NCBI GenBank assembly: GCA_937871735.1
Contig: CALMOI010000195.1
Location: 1 to 7,916, forward strand
DNA: 7,916 nucleotides
Direction: 5' to 3'
Source of the DNA: an uncultured Comamonadaceae bacterium
GTDB taxonomy: Bacteria > Pseudomonadota > Gammaproteobacteria > Burkholderiales > Burkholderiaceae_C
The position numbers were made by a program, and so were the translations under genes. Positions 1 to 5,909 of the stretch are shown in pieces. A model generated the notes under the pieces. The model saw only the letters and a list, made by a program, of their open reading frames with translations, made no database searches and was not told the DNA's origin. Every line of letters starts with the position of its first letter. Position 1 is the stretch's first letter.

Positions 1-1
1 A

Positions 2-244
2 GCTCACGGCGAAGCGGGTCACCAAACCCATGTGTTCAAGGAGTGGGAGCAACTTAAGCATGGCACCATGACTACCGTCCAGTACGACAAGGCGGTGGGT
101 GACTTGGTGAACTATCTGCAATGGATGGGCGAGCCTGCTCAAAACACCCGTGTGCGTCTGGGTGTGTGGGTGTTGATTTTCTTGGGTCTGTTCACATTCC
201 TGACTTGGCGATTGAATGCGGCTTTCTGGAAAGACGTCAAGTAA
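2..244 (+). CDS. petC: Cytochrome c1 of the bc1 complex, C-terminal 80 residues (5' truncated by window edge)
   Basis: This is the last 80 codons of a gene that enters from the left; base 1 belongs to the preceding codon. Cytochrome c1 is the membrane-anchored haem subunit of ubiquinol:cytochrome c reductase and passes electrons from the Rieske protein to soluble cytochrome c in the periplasm. The visible part carries the family's closing region: a soluble segment with QYDKAVGDLVNYLQWMGEP, then RVRLGVWVLIFLGLFTFLTW as the single C-terminal membrane anchor, and a short positively charged end (AAFWKDVK) expected on the cytoplasmic side. The CxxCH haem site and the axial ligand region lie outside the window. 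petABC followed by sspA-sspB is a recurring order in beta- and gammaproteobacteria, which agrees with the call. The GTG at 32 is only an internal valine codon, because the frame is open to the window edge. Confidence 0.92.
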   Translation, partial: AHGEAGHQTHVFKEWEQLKHGTMTTVQYDKAVGDLVNYLQWMGEPAQNTRVRLGVWVLIFLGLFTFLTWRLNAAFWKDVK

Positions 245-255
245 TTGCCATGCGT

Positions 256-283
256 CCTGGGCTGTATGAGCCCAGGGGTTTTA
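256..283 (+). terminator. First hairpin after petC, weak terminator-like element
   Basis: CCTGGGCT (256-263) and AGCCCAGG (269-276) form a perfect 8-bp GC-rich stem with a 5-nt loop, 12 nt after the petC stop. It is followed by GGTTTTA, which has only four T. It could be a weak intrinsic terminator or a 3'-end stabilising hairpin for the pet mRNA. Confidence 0.4.
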
Positions 284-336
284 GAGTGGAGTGCGCCAGA
301 GATTAAGCTCTGGTTGCTCGCCACTCTTTTTGATTT
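283..336 (+). terminator. Second hairpin with T-run before sspA (terminator or attenuator)
   Basis: AGAGTGG (283-289) pairs perfectly with CCACTCT (321-327), and inside it CCAGAG (296-301) pairs with CTCTGG (308-313) around a 6-nt loop. The arms between the two helices pair only partly. The outer stem runs straight into a T-run (327-331) and then GATTTT, as in a Rho-independent terminator. It ends a few bases before the sspA ribosome binding site, so it must be at least partly read through unless sspA starts from inside it. Confidence 0.55.
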
Positions 337-351
337 TGAGGAGCTTCCACC

Positions 352-963
352 ATGATGGTGCTGTATTCAGGAACGACCTGCCCGTTTTCCCACCGTTGCC
401 GCTTTGTGCTGTTTAAAAAAGGCATGGATTTTGAGATTCGTGATGTGGATCTCTACAACAAGCCCGAAGACATCAATGTGATGAATCCGTACGGCCAAGT
501 CCCAATCTTGGTCGAGCGCGATTTGATCTTGTACGAGTCGAACATCATCAATGAGTACATTGACGAGCGATTTCCGCATCCCCAACTGATGCCCGGCGAC
601 CCTGTTGACCGTGCACGCGTGCGTTTGTTCTTGCTGAACTTTGAAAAAGAGTTGTTTGTCCACGTCTCGACGCTGGAAAACCGCACCATCAAGGGTAACG
701 ACAAGGCAATGGACAAGGCGCGCGCGCACATCCGTGATCGCCTGACTCAACTGGCCCCCGTGTTCTTGAAGAACAAGTACATGCTGGGTGACGGCTTCTC
801 GATGTTGGATGTTGCCATTGCTCCCCTGCTGTGGCGCTTGGACTACTACGGCATCGACCTGAGCAAGAACGCTGCTCCGCTGCTGAAGTATGCTGAACGC
901 ATCTTCTCGCGTCCGGCCTATATCGAGGCGTTGACTCCCTCTGAAAAGGTCATGCGCAAGTAA
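352..963 (+). CDS. sspA: Stringent starvation protein A, GST-fold RNA polymerase-associated regulator
   Basis: The 203-residue product has the two-domain glutathione-S-transferase fold of SspA. The thioredoxin-like N-terminal half covers about residues 1-75 (CPFSHRCR at 10-17, the cis-Pro loop NPYGQVPIL at 45-53, and YESNIINEYIDERFP at 61-75). The all-helical C-terminal half contains MLGDGFSMLDVAIAPLLWRL (144-163). The Pro-His-Pro patch at 75-77 matches the conserved surface motif of E. coli SspA. SspA binds sigma70 RNA polymerase and acts in stationary-phase, acid and starvation responses; it is not thought to work as a transferase. A purine-rich GAGGAG at 338-343 supports the ATG at 352; the adjacent ATG at 355 is also possible. 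It lies 108 nt after petC, and sspB follows 30 nt after its stop, the usual sspAB pairing. Length is typical for the family. Confidence 0.95.
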   Translation: MMVLYSGTTCPFSHRCRFVLFKKGMDFEIRDVDLYNKPEDINVMNPYGQVPILVERDLILYESNIINEYIDERFPHPQLMPGDPVDRARVRLFLLNFEKELFVHVSTLENRTIKGNDKAMDKARAHIRDRLTQLAPVFLKNKYMLGDGFSMLDVAIAPLLWRLDYYGIDLSKNAAPLLKYAERIFSRPAYIEALTPSEKVMRK

Positions 964-993
964 TTGCCATCGCACATCTCGGCCCTATTGCAC

Positions 994-1500
994 ATGATGA
1001 ACGCACCTGACTCCACTTCAACCCGTCCGTACCTGATCCGCGCCCTCTATGAGTGGTGTACCGATAACGGCTTTACCCCTCATTTGGCCGTGCGGGTGGA
1101 TGAAACGGTGCAGGTGCCGCGCGAATATGTGCAAAACGGCGAGATTGTGCTGAATATCAGCTTCTCTGCCACCAGCTCTTTGCAGTTGGGCAATGAGTTT
1201 GTTCAGTTCAAAGCACGCTTTGCAGGCACGGCACGCGACATCATGGTGCCCGTGAGTCGTGTGATGGCCATTTATGCCCGTGAAAACGGTCAAGGTATGG
1301 CTTTTCCGCAAGTCGCGGATGCCGATGAGCCACGGGTTTCTCCTGTGAAGTCGCCTGCTTCTGCCCCCGCGCCAGATCAGGATCTCAAAGGATTGCAATT
1401 GGTGCCCTCTGAAACGGGTGTCGCTGATGATGTGACGGATGACGAGCCGCCCAGCAAGCCGCCTGCGGGCGCACGCCCAGCACTGAAACGCATCAAGTAA
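994..1500 (+). CDS. sspB: ClpXP protease specificity-enhancing factor SspB
   Basis: The 168-residue product is the SspB adaptor, which binds ssrA-tagged and some other substrates and tethers them to ClpX for degradation. The N-terminal substrate-binding domain (about residues 10-107) begins with the family pattern STRPYLIRALYEWCTDNGFT (8-27) and includes NGEIVLNIS (48-56) and a beta-rich core ending near YARENGQGMAFP (94-105). A low-complexity linker rich in Pro, Ala and acidic residues follows (about 108-157). The last eight residues, RPALKRIK, correspond to the ClpX-binding tail seen as RPALRVVK in E. coli. The frame is open from a TTG just after the sspA stop, but conserved sequence begins only after the paired ATG codons at 994 and 997, so I chose 994. 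No clear Shine-Dalgarno sequence precedes it, which suggests translation coupled to sspA across the 30-nt gap. Confidence 0.93.
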   Translation: MMNAPDSTSTRPYLIRALYEWCTDNGFTPHLAVRVDETVQVPREYVQNGEIVLNISFSATSSLQLGNEFVQFKARFAGTARDIMVPVSRVMAIYARENGQGMAFPQVADADEPRVSPVKSPASAPAPDQDLKGLQLVPSETGVADDVTDDEPPSKPPAGARPALKRIK

Positions 1501-1535
1501 GCGCTGATTTGCCGAAAAACGCGAGATTTGCCCGC

Positions 1536-1541
1536 TAGAAT
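1536..1541 (+). promoter_or_regulatory. Candidate -10 box for the tRNA-Thr gene
   Basis: TAGAAT lies 11 nt before the tRNA 5' end, followed by a GC-rich stretch (ACGCAGCTGTCG), as is common at stable-RNA promoters. This would start transcription only a few bases before the mature tRNA. No good -35 hexamer is at normal spacing: the nearest, TTGCCG at 1509-1514, is 21 nt away. No terminator is visible between sspB and the tRNA, so read-through from sspB is also possible. Confidence 0.4.
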
Positions 1542-1552
1542 ACGCAGCTGTC

Positions 1553-1628
1553 GCCGGTTTAGCTCAGTTGGTAGAGCACCCGCCTTGTAAGCGGTAGGTC
1601 ATCAGTTCGAATCCGATAACCGGCACCA
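1553..1628 (+). tRNA. tRNA-Thr (anticodon UGU), CCA encoded
   Basis: A 76-nt cloverleaf can be drawn by hand. The acceptor stem is GCCGGTT/AACCGGC (1553-1559 with 1618-1624). The D-arm is GCTC-AGTTGGTA-GAGC (1562-1577). The anticodon loop is CTTGTAA (1584-1590) with TGT at 1586-1588. The variable region is AGGTC and the T-arm is ATCAG-TTCGAAT-CCGAT (1601-1617). The discriminator is A1625 and CCA is encoded at 1626-1628. UGU reads ACA and other ACN threonine codons. The A-C mismatch at T-stem position 52-62 also occurs in E. coli tRNA-Thr(UGU). The first anticodon-stem pair (27-43) is C-U and does not pair, a small oddity. Confidence 0.97.
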
Positions 1629-1636
1629 TTTCCGAT

Positions 1637-1688
1637 CTGCGCAGTCCTTGTATCTTTCCCCTATTCAGCGGGGTGGTGACTGCGTCAG
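1637..1688. terminator. Hairpin between convergent tRNA-Thr and dciA-like genes
   Basis: CGCAGTC (1640-1646) pairs perfectly with GACTGCG (1678-1684). CTG (1637-1639) can extend the stem to CAG (1686-1688) with one bulged base, and CCCC (1658-1661) pairs with GGGG (1670-1673) inside. It overlaps the 3' end of the minus-strand gene and lies 9 nt after the tRNA. Neither strand has a T-run behind the stem, so it is at most a weak bidirectional terminator or mRNA 3'-end structure. Confidence 0.3.
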
Positions 1689-1991
1689 AACCTTGATCCG
1701 TATGGTCGTCATTTCCCAGCCCTGATTTTTCAGGGCTGTTTGAAGTGCAGGCACCAGTTGTCGCAGTTTAGCGGCAGCAGCGGTGCTACTGACCATCAGG
1801 CACCAACCGCTGGCATCCACCGGGCCAGCTTTGATGCCCGCCCGCATCGTGACCGGAATCAATGACTCCACAGCGCGCAGCCGCGCACTCGAGTCTCGTG
1901 TCAGCTCAGCCAAGCGCGCCAGTGTCGGTGAAGCTTCAACGGCTTGCAGCAATGACACGGCCACGGGCCGATAGGGTGGGGGACGTTGCAT
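1665..1991 (-). CDS. dciA: DciA-like DUF721 domain protein (putative replicative helicase operator)
   Basis: The 108-residue product fits the DUF721/DciA family. In bacteria without DnaC, DciA binds and helps load the replicative helicase DnaB at the origin. The recognisable core is residues 42-101: ESLIPVTMRAGIKAG, a beta-strand pair around GWCLMVSSTAAAAKLRQL (62-79), then VPALQTALKNQGWEMTTIRIKV (80-101). This matches the family pattern in which an alanine-rich helix carrying the Lys/Arg-Leu-Arg segment is followed by a final IRIxV strand. The protein is short and basic, with no signal peptide or membrane segment. The ATG is the first in frame; only a weak GAAAG lies upstream. Its start codon is 14 bp from that of the divergent M23 gene, so its promoter must lie inside that gene. 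The family call is fairly secure, but the helicase role is inferred from better-studied DciA proteins. Confidence 0.75.
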   Translation of the reverse strand: MQRPPPYRPVAVSLLQAVEASPTLARLAELTRDSSARLRAVESLIPVTMRAGIKAGPVDASGWCLMVSSTAAAAKLRQLVPALQTALKNQGWEMTTIRIKVLTQSPPR

Positions 1992-2005
1992 AAAGGGTAC
2001 TTTCA

Positions 2006-2977
2006 GTGCAATTGATTATCACGGATGCTTGGTTGGCCAAAACCCGCACCATTCACCTCACCGGTACCCGTCTCACACTTGCTTCATTGCTCGCCGCATT
2101 GGTCTTGATGCTGGTCTCGATGGGGCTTTATCACTGGGTGTTTTTGAAAGGCGCACGCGAAGGCTGGCCCGTCATCGGTTCTTTGGTCAAACTGGTGGTC
2201 AAAGATGAGGTCGAGCAACGTGACCGCTACATGCGCGACAACCTTGATGCGATGGCGCGCCGCGTGGGCGAATTGCAAGCCAAACTGATGCAACTCGAAG
2301 CCTTGGGTGAGCGTGTGTCGGGCTTGGCGGGCGTGAATCCGGGTGATATCAAAGCCACGCCGGGACGCGGTGGCATTTTGGTGCCCGGCCCATCACTGAC
2401 GATGGATCAGCTCAGCACAACCTTGTCGGCGCTGGAGTCCCAAGGCACCCAAGATGCGGACTGGATGACGGTGCTGGAATCGCGCCTGTTTGACCAAAAA
2501 ATCCGCAAGTCCATGATTCCTACCGAAGCGCCGGTACACGATGCCAGCATAGGCTCGCCCTTTGGCTGGCGCATTGACCCGTTCACGGGGCGTACGGCCT
2601 TGCACACGGGACTTGATTTTGCTGCCGACACCGGCACGGCCATCGTGGCTGCCGCTGGTGGCGTGGTGGTGACGCAGGAGTTTCACCCGTCTTACGGCAA
2701 CATGATTGAAATCGATCACGGCAACGATTTGGTCAGCCGCTACGCCCACGCCTCCAAAGTGCTGGTGAAAAAAGGGGACTTGATTCGGCGTGGTCAAAAA
2801 ATCGCAGAAATCGGCACCACCGGGCGCTCTACAGGGCCGCATTTGCACTTTGAAGTGCTGGTGCAAGGCGTGCAGCAAGACCCGCAAAAATTCCTCACAG
2901 CAGGCCATGAAGTGCTGAATCGGCAAGTGGCGCACGCTGCGCCGCATCGCGAATCTCGGTCACGAACGGGCAGGTAA
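2006..2977 (+). CDS. Membrane-anchored M23 (LytM-type) metallopeptidase, probable murein endopeptidase
   Basis: The 323-residue product has a short basic cytoplasmic N-terminus, one membrane segment at about residues 24-47 acting as an uncleaved anchor, a helical probably coiled-coil region at about 66-108, and a periplasmic LytM domain at about 183-295. All expected metal and catalytic residues are present: H200 and D204 in HTGLD, H248 in RYAH, and H279/H281 in GPHLHFE. It is therefore predicted to be an active zinc endopeptidase cutting peptidoglycan cross-links, not a degenerate EnvC/NlpD-type activator. The GTG at 2006 is chosen because AAAGGG (1992-1997) lies 8 nt upstream and conserved sequence begins at once. 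It is transcribed toward secA, the position secM holds in E. coli. The last 10 residues are Arg/Ser-rich and use CGG, CGA and AGG codons that are rare in the rest of the gene. Confidence 0.9.
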   Translation: MQLIITDAWLAKTRTIHLTGTRLTLASLLAALVLMLVSMGLYHWVFLKGAREGWPVIGSLVKLVVKDEVEQRDRYMRDNLDAMARRVGELQAKLMQLEALGERVSGLAGVNPGDIKATPGRGGILVPGPSLTMDQLSTTLSALESQGTQDADWMTVLESRLFDQKIRKSMIPTEAPVHDASIGSPFGWRIDPFTGRTALHTGLDFAADTGTAIVAAAGGVVVTQEFHPSYGNMIEIDHGNDLVSRYAHASKVLVKKGDLIRRGQKIAEIGTTGRSTGPHLHFEVLVQGVQQDPQKFLTAGHEVLNRQVAHAAPHRESRSRTGR

Positions 2978-2980
2978 AAT
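2952..2980 (+). promoter_or_regulatory. Candidate secA promoter overlapping the end of the M23 gene
   Basis: TAAAAT at 2975-2980 is a good -10 match, and its first three bases are the stop codon of the M23 gene. The -35 region is poor (candidates around 2952-2958, such as ATCTCG). A start point near 2987 would give a secA leader of about 122 nt, beginning at the base of the first leader hairpin. Confidence 0.4.
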
Positions 2981-3032
2981 GCGCCCCGATGCCATCGGGT
3001 GCAACCCTTGGGGTTGCAATCGGCAATGGCGC
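2981..3032 (+). other. secA leader: Structured secA leader with two hairpins and alternative pairings
   Basis: Hairpin I: CCCGATG (2985-2991) and CATCGGG (2993-2999) are reverse complements, in practice a 5-bp stem with a 5-nt loop. Hairpin II: TGCAACCC (3000-3007) pairs perfectly with GGGTTGCA (3011-3018) around TTG. GCGCC (2981-2985) can pair with GGCGC (3028-3032) to close both into a three-way junction. Alternatively, CCGAT (2986-2990) can leave hairpin I and pair with ATCGG (3019-3023), and GCCAT (2991-2995) can pair with ATGGC (3026-3030). No T-run follows, so it does not look like a plain terminator. I do not recognise it as a known riboswitch class. Confidence 0.45.
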
Positions 3033-3093
3033 CTTCACCTGAATCCAACACCTCACGGGATTTCGGTCGTCGGGCGGGCTGTCGATGGCTCGT

Positions 3094-3120
3094 TTGGCGG
3101 CCCCGCATCATGGCCACCAA
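3094..3120 (+). promoter_or_regulatory. Hairpin enclosing the secA ribosome binding site and start codon
   Basis: TTGGCGGCC (3094-3102) pairs with GGCCACCAA (3112-3120) at eight of nine positions, with one C-A mismatch and a 9-nt loop. The 5' arm contains the only Shine-Dalgarno-like bases (GGCGG, 3096-3100). The ATG at 3110 lies at the loop and stem boundary, so the folded form would hide the initiation region. Confidence 0.5.
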
Positions 3121-5881
3121 TTTCCTTACCAAAATTTTCGGCAGTCGCAATGACCGCCTTTTGAAACAGTACCGCAAGACCGTCGAGCGCGTGAATGCCC
3201 TGGAGTCCACTCTGGGAAGTTTGAGCGAAGAGCAGTTGCGTGCCAAAACCCAAGAGTTCAAGCAACGCGTGGCCGCTGGCGAAACGCTTGATGCCATCTT
3301 GCCCGAGGCGTTTGCCGTGGTGCGCGAAGGCTCCAAGCGCATCATGAAGATGCGTCACTTCGATGCGCAAATGCTGGGCGGCTTGGCTTTGCACAGCGGC
3401 AAAATCGCCGAAATGCGTACCGGTGAAGGTAAAACCTTGACCGCCACGTTGCCGGTGTACTTGAATGCATTGAGCGGCAAAGGCGTGCACGTCGTCACGG
3501 TGAACGACTACTTGGCCAACCGCGATGCGCAGTGGATGGGCCGCTTGTACAACTACCTCGGCTTGACGGTCGGCATCAACTTGCCCAACCTCTCGCGCGA
3601 AGACAAGCAAGCTGCTTACCTCGCCGACATCACCTACGGCACCAACAACGAGTACGGTTTTGACTACCTGCGCGACAACATGGTCTACGAAGCCGAAGAC
3701 CGTGTGCAGCGCCCGCTGAACTACGCCATCGTCGATGAGGTGGACTCGATCTTGATCGACGAAGCGCGCACGCCGCTCATCATCAGCGGCCAAGCCGAAG
3801 ATCACACCGCCATGTACGTGGCCATGAACGCCGTCGCGCCGCAGTTGGTGCGCCAAGAAGGCGAAGAAGACCCGCTCACCGGCGAAGGCGTGACCCAGCC
3901 CGGCGACTTCTCGTTAGACGAAAAATCGCGCCAAGTGTTCTTGACTGAGCAAGGCCATGAAAACGCCGAGCGCATCTTGGCCGAGCTGAACCTGATCCCG
4001 CCCGGTGCCAGTCTGTACGACCCGGCCAACATCAGCTTGGTGCATCACCTGTACGCCGCGCTGCGTGCCACACACCTGTACCACCGTGACCAGCATTACG
4101 TGATTCAAGACGGCGAAATCGTCATCGTCGATGAATTCACGGGCCGCTTGATGAGTGGTCGCCGCTGGGGCGACGGTTTGCATCAAGCCGTGGAAGCCAA
4201 AGAAGGCGTGCCGATTCAAGCTGAAAACCAAACGCTGGCTTCGATCACCTTCCAAAACTACTTCCGTCTGTACAACAAGCTGTCGGGCATGACCGGCACG
4301 GCAGACACCGAAGCCTACGAATTCCAAGAAATCTACGGCCTTGAAACCGTGGTGATTCCGCCCAATCGCCCCAGCCTCCGTAACGACCAGCTTGACCGCG
4401 TGTACCGCTCAGCCCGCGAGCGCTACGAAGCCGCGATTGCCGACATCCGCGAGTGCCACGAACGCGGCCAGCCGGTGCTGGTGGGCACGACCTCGATCGA
4501 GAACTCCGAGCTGATCTCGCAGATGCTGACGCAAGCGAAGCTGCCGCATCAAGTGCTCAACGCCAAGCAGCACGCCCGCGAGGCTGACATCGTGGCCCAA
4601 GCCGGTCGCTTGAACATGATCACCATCGCCACCAACATGGCGGGTCGCGGTACTGACATCGTGTTGGGCGGCAGCATAGAAAAGCTGATCGCCGCCGTCG
4701 AAGCGGACGAGAGCTTGGACGAAGCCGCCCGCGCCGCCAAAATCGAAGCCGTGCGCGCCGAATGGAAGACTGAGCACGAGCAGGTCAAGGCGCTGGGCGG
4801 TTTGCGCATCATCGCCACCGAGCGTCACGAATCGCGCCGCATCGACAACCAGTTGCGTGGCCGTTCGGGCCGCCAAGGCGACCCCGGTTCCTCGCGCTTT
4901 TACCTGTCGCTGGACGATCCGCTGATGCGCATTTTTGCGGGCGACCGCGTGCGCTCCATCATGGATCGCTTGAAGATGCCCGATGGCGAGGCGATTGAAG
5001 CCGGCATCGTCACCCGCAGCATTGAAAGCGCACAGCGCAAAGTCGAAGCGCGCAACTTTGACATTCGCAAGCAGTTGCTGGAGTACGACGATGTCTCCAA
5101 CGACCAACGCAAGGTGATTTACCAGCAGCGCAATGACATTTTGGATGCCACCGATTTGGCCGGCCAGATCGACGCGCTGCGCGAAGGCAGCTTCACCGAT
5201 CTGGTACACCAATTCGTGCCGCCCGAAACCGTGGAAGAACAATGGGACATCGCCGCGCTGGAAAAAACGCTGGCCGATGACTGGGCGATTGAGCTGCCGT
5301 TGCGCCAAACCGTGCAAGCCGCCGACGCCATCACCGGCGAAGATGTGCTGACCCAAGTGCTGGCTGCGGCCAACGCTGAATTTGCCGCCAAGGTGGAGCA
5401 AGTGGGCGCGGAGAACTTCGTCCAGTTCCAGCGCATGGTGCTGCTGCAAAGCATAGACACTCACTGGCGCGAGCATTTGAGCGCTCTGGACTATCTGCGT
5501 CAAGGCATCCACTTGCGCGGCTACGCACAAAAGCAGCCCAAGCAAGAGTACAAGCGCGAGGCGTTTGAGCTGTTTGGCCAGTTGCTGGACGCGGTGAAAA
5601 ACGAAGTCACCAAAACGCTGATGACGGTGAACATCCAGTCCGGCCAACAACTGGGCGAAGCCGCTGAAGCGATGGAAGAGCGCGCTGAACACATCGCCAA
5701 CGTGACCTACACCGCGCCCACCGAAACCGGCGAGGCTGAGACCGTGGTCGATGCGGCAACCGTGACGGCGGGTGGCGCGAGCGTTATGGCGCTGTCCGGT
5801 ATGCCGCGCGTAGGCCGCAACGATCCATGCCCTTGCGGCAGCGGCAAAAAATACAAGCAGTGCCACGGTCAATTGGCCTGA
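3110..5881 (+). CDS. secA: Preprotein translocase ATPase SecA
   Basis: SecA is the cytoplasmic and peripheral membrane motor that pushes unfolded preproteins through SecYEG. The 923-residue product matches E. coli SecA (901) in layout: N-terminal LTKIFGSRNDR (6-16), Walker A MRTGEGKT (102-109), DEVD Walker B (209-212) inside VDEVDSILIDEAR, the preprotein cross-linking domain (roughly 220-380), SGMTGTADTE (392-401), NBD2 with TNMAGRGTDIVLGG (508-521) and QLRGRSGRQGDPG (581-593), the scaffold/two-helix-finger region with DTHWREHLSALDYLRQGIHL (783-802), and the C-terminal zinc-binding tail CPCGSGKKYKQCH (907-919) that contacts SecB and phospholipid. A longer frame from a GTG at 2999 exists, but its extra 37 residues have no SecA character and the known N-terminus begins at MATNFLTKIF. 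argJ follows after 28 nt. The leader and start site carry the RNA structures described separately. Confidence 0.98.
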   Translation: MATNFLTKIFGSRNDRLLKQYRKTVERVNALESTLGSLSEEQLRAKTQEFKQRVAAGETLDAILPEAFAVVREGSKRIMKMRHFDAQMLGGLALHSGKIAEMRTGEGKTLTATLPVYLNALSGKGVHVVTVNDYLANRDAQWMGRLYNYLGLTVGINLPNLSREDKQAAYLADITYGTNNEYGFDYLRDNMVYEAEDRVQRPLNYAIVDEVDSILIDEARTPLIISGQAEDHTAMYVAMNAVAPQLVRQEGEEDPLTGEGVTQPGDFSLDEKSRQVFLTEQGHENAERILAELNLIPPGASLYDPANISLVHHLYAALRATHLYHRDQHYVIQDGEIVIVDEFTGRLMSGRRWGDGLHQAVEAKEGVPIQAENQTLASITFQNYFRLYNKLSGMTGTADTEAYEFQEIYGLETVVIPPNRPSLRNDQLDRVYRSARERYEAAIADIRECHERGQPVLVGTTSIENSELISQMLTQAKLPHQVLNAKQHAREADIVAQAGRLNMITIATNMAGRGTDIVLGGSIEKLIAAVEADESLDEAARAAKIEAVRAEWKTEHEQVKALGGLRIIATERHESRRIDNQLRGRSGRQGDPGSSRFYLSLDDPLMRIFAGDRVRSIMDRLKMPDGEAIEAGIVTRSIESAQRKVEARNFDIRKQLLEYDDVSNDQRKVIYQQRNDILDATDLAGQIDALREGSFTDLVHQFVPPETVEEQWDIAALEKTLADDWAIELPLRQTVQAADAITGEDVLTQVLAAANAEFAAKVEQVGAENFVQFQRMVLLQSIDTHWREHLSALDYLRQGIHLRGYAQKQPKQEYKREAFELFGQLLDAVKNEVTKTLMTVNIQSGQQLGEAAEAMEERAEHIANVTYTAPTETGEAETVVDAATVTAGGASVMALSGMPRVGRNDPCPCGSGKKYKQCHGQLA

Positions 5882-5909
5882 CGATATCGCCCTCTTTTGA
5901 AAGCTTGCT

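Noticed and set aside
367..975. 202-codon minus-strand frame across sspA
   Set aside because: It mirrors sspA almost exactly and has no domain signal or ribosome binding site.
964..993. TTG start for sspB directly after the sspA stop
   Set aside because: The added residues (MPSHISALLH) are not part of the SspB family. The ATG pair at 994/997 just before the conserved STRPYLIRALYEW segment is a better start.
1553..1664. Integration (att) site at the tRNA-Thr 3' end
   Set aside because: No integrase gene and no repeat of the tRNA 3' end was seen elsewhere in the window.
2999..3109. N-terminal extension of secA from an upstream GTG (37 extra residues)
   Set aside because: The extra residues have no SecA similarity, and the well-known N-terminus begins at MATNFLTKIFGSRNDR (ATG 3110). 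The segment reads better as structured leader RNA.
2979..3164. 61-codon upstream reading frame overlapping the start of secA, a possible leader peptide
   Set aside because: Its only SD-like bases (AGGT) are too close to the ATG, it has no signal peptide or arrest-like end, and its start would lie upstream of the transcript if the candidate promoter is used. Kept only as a remote possibility.
4409..5872. 487-codon open frame on the minus strand across secA
   Set aside because: It lies wholly opposite conserved SecA coding sequence, with the same low-information composition and no recognisable family.
5882..5909. Terminator or promoter between secA and argJ
   Set aside because: The 28-nt gap has no stem followed by a T-run and no convincing -10/-35 pair; co-transcription is simpler.
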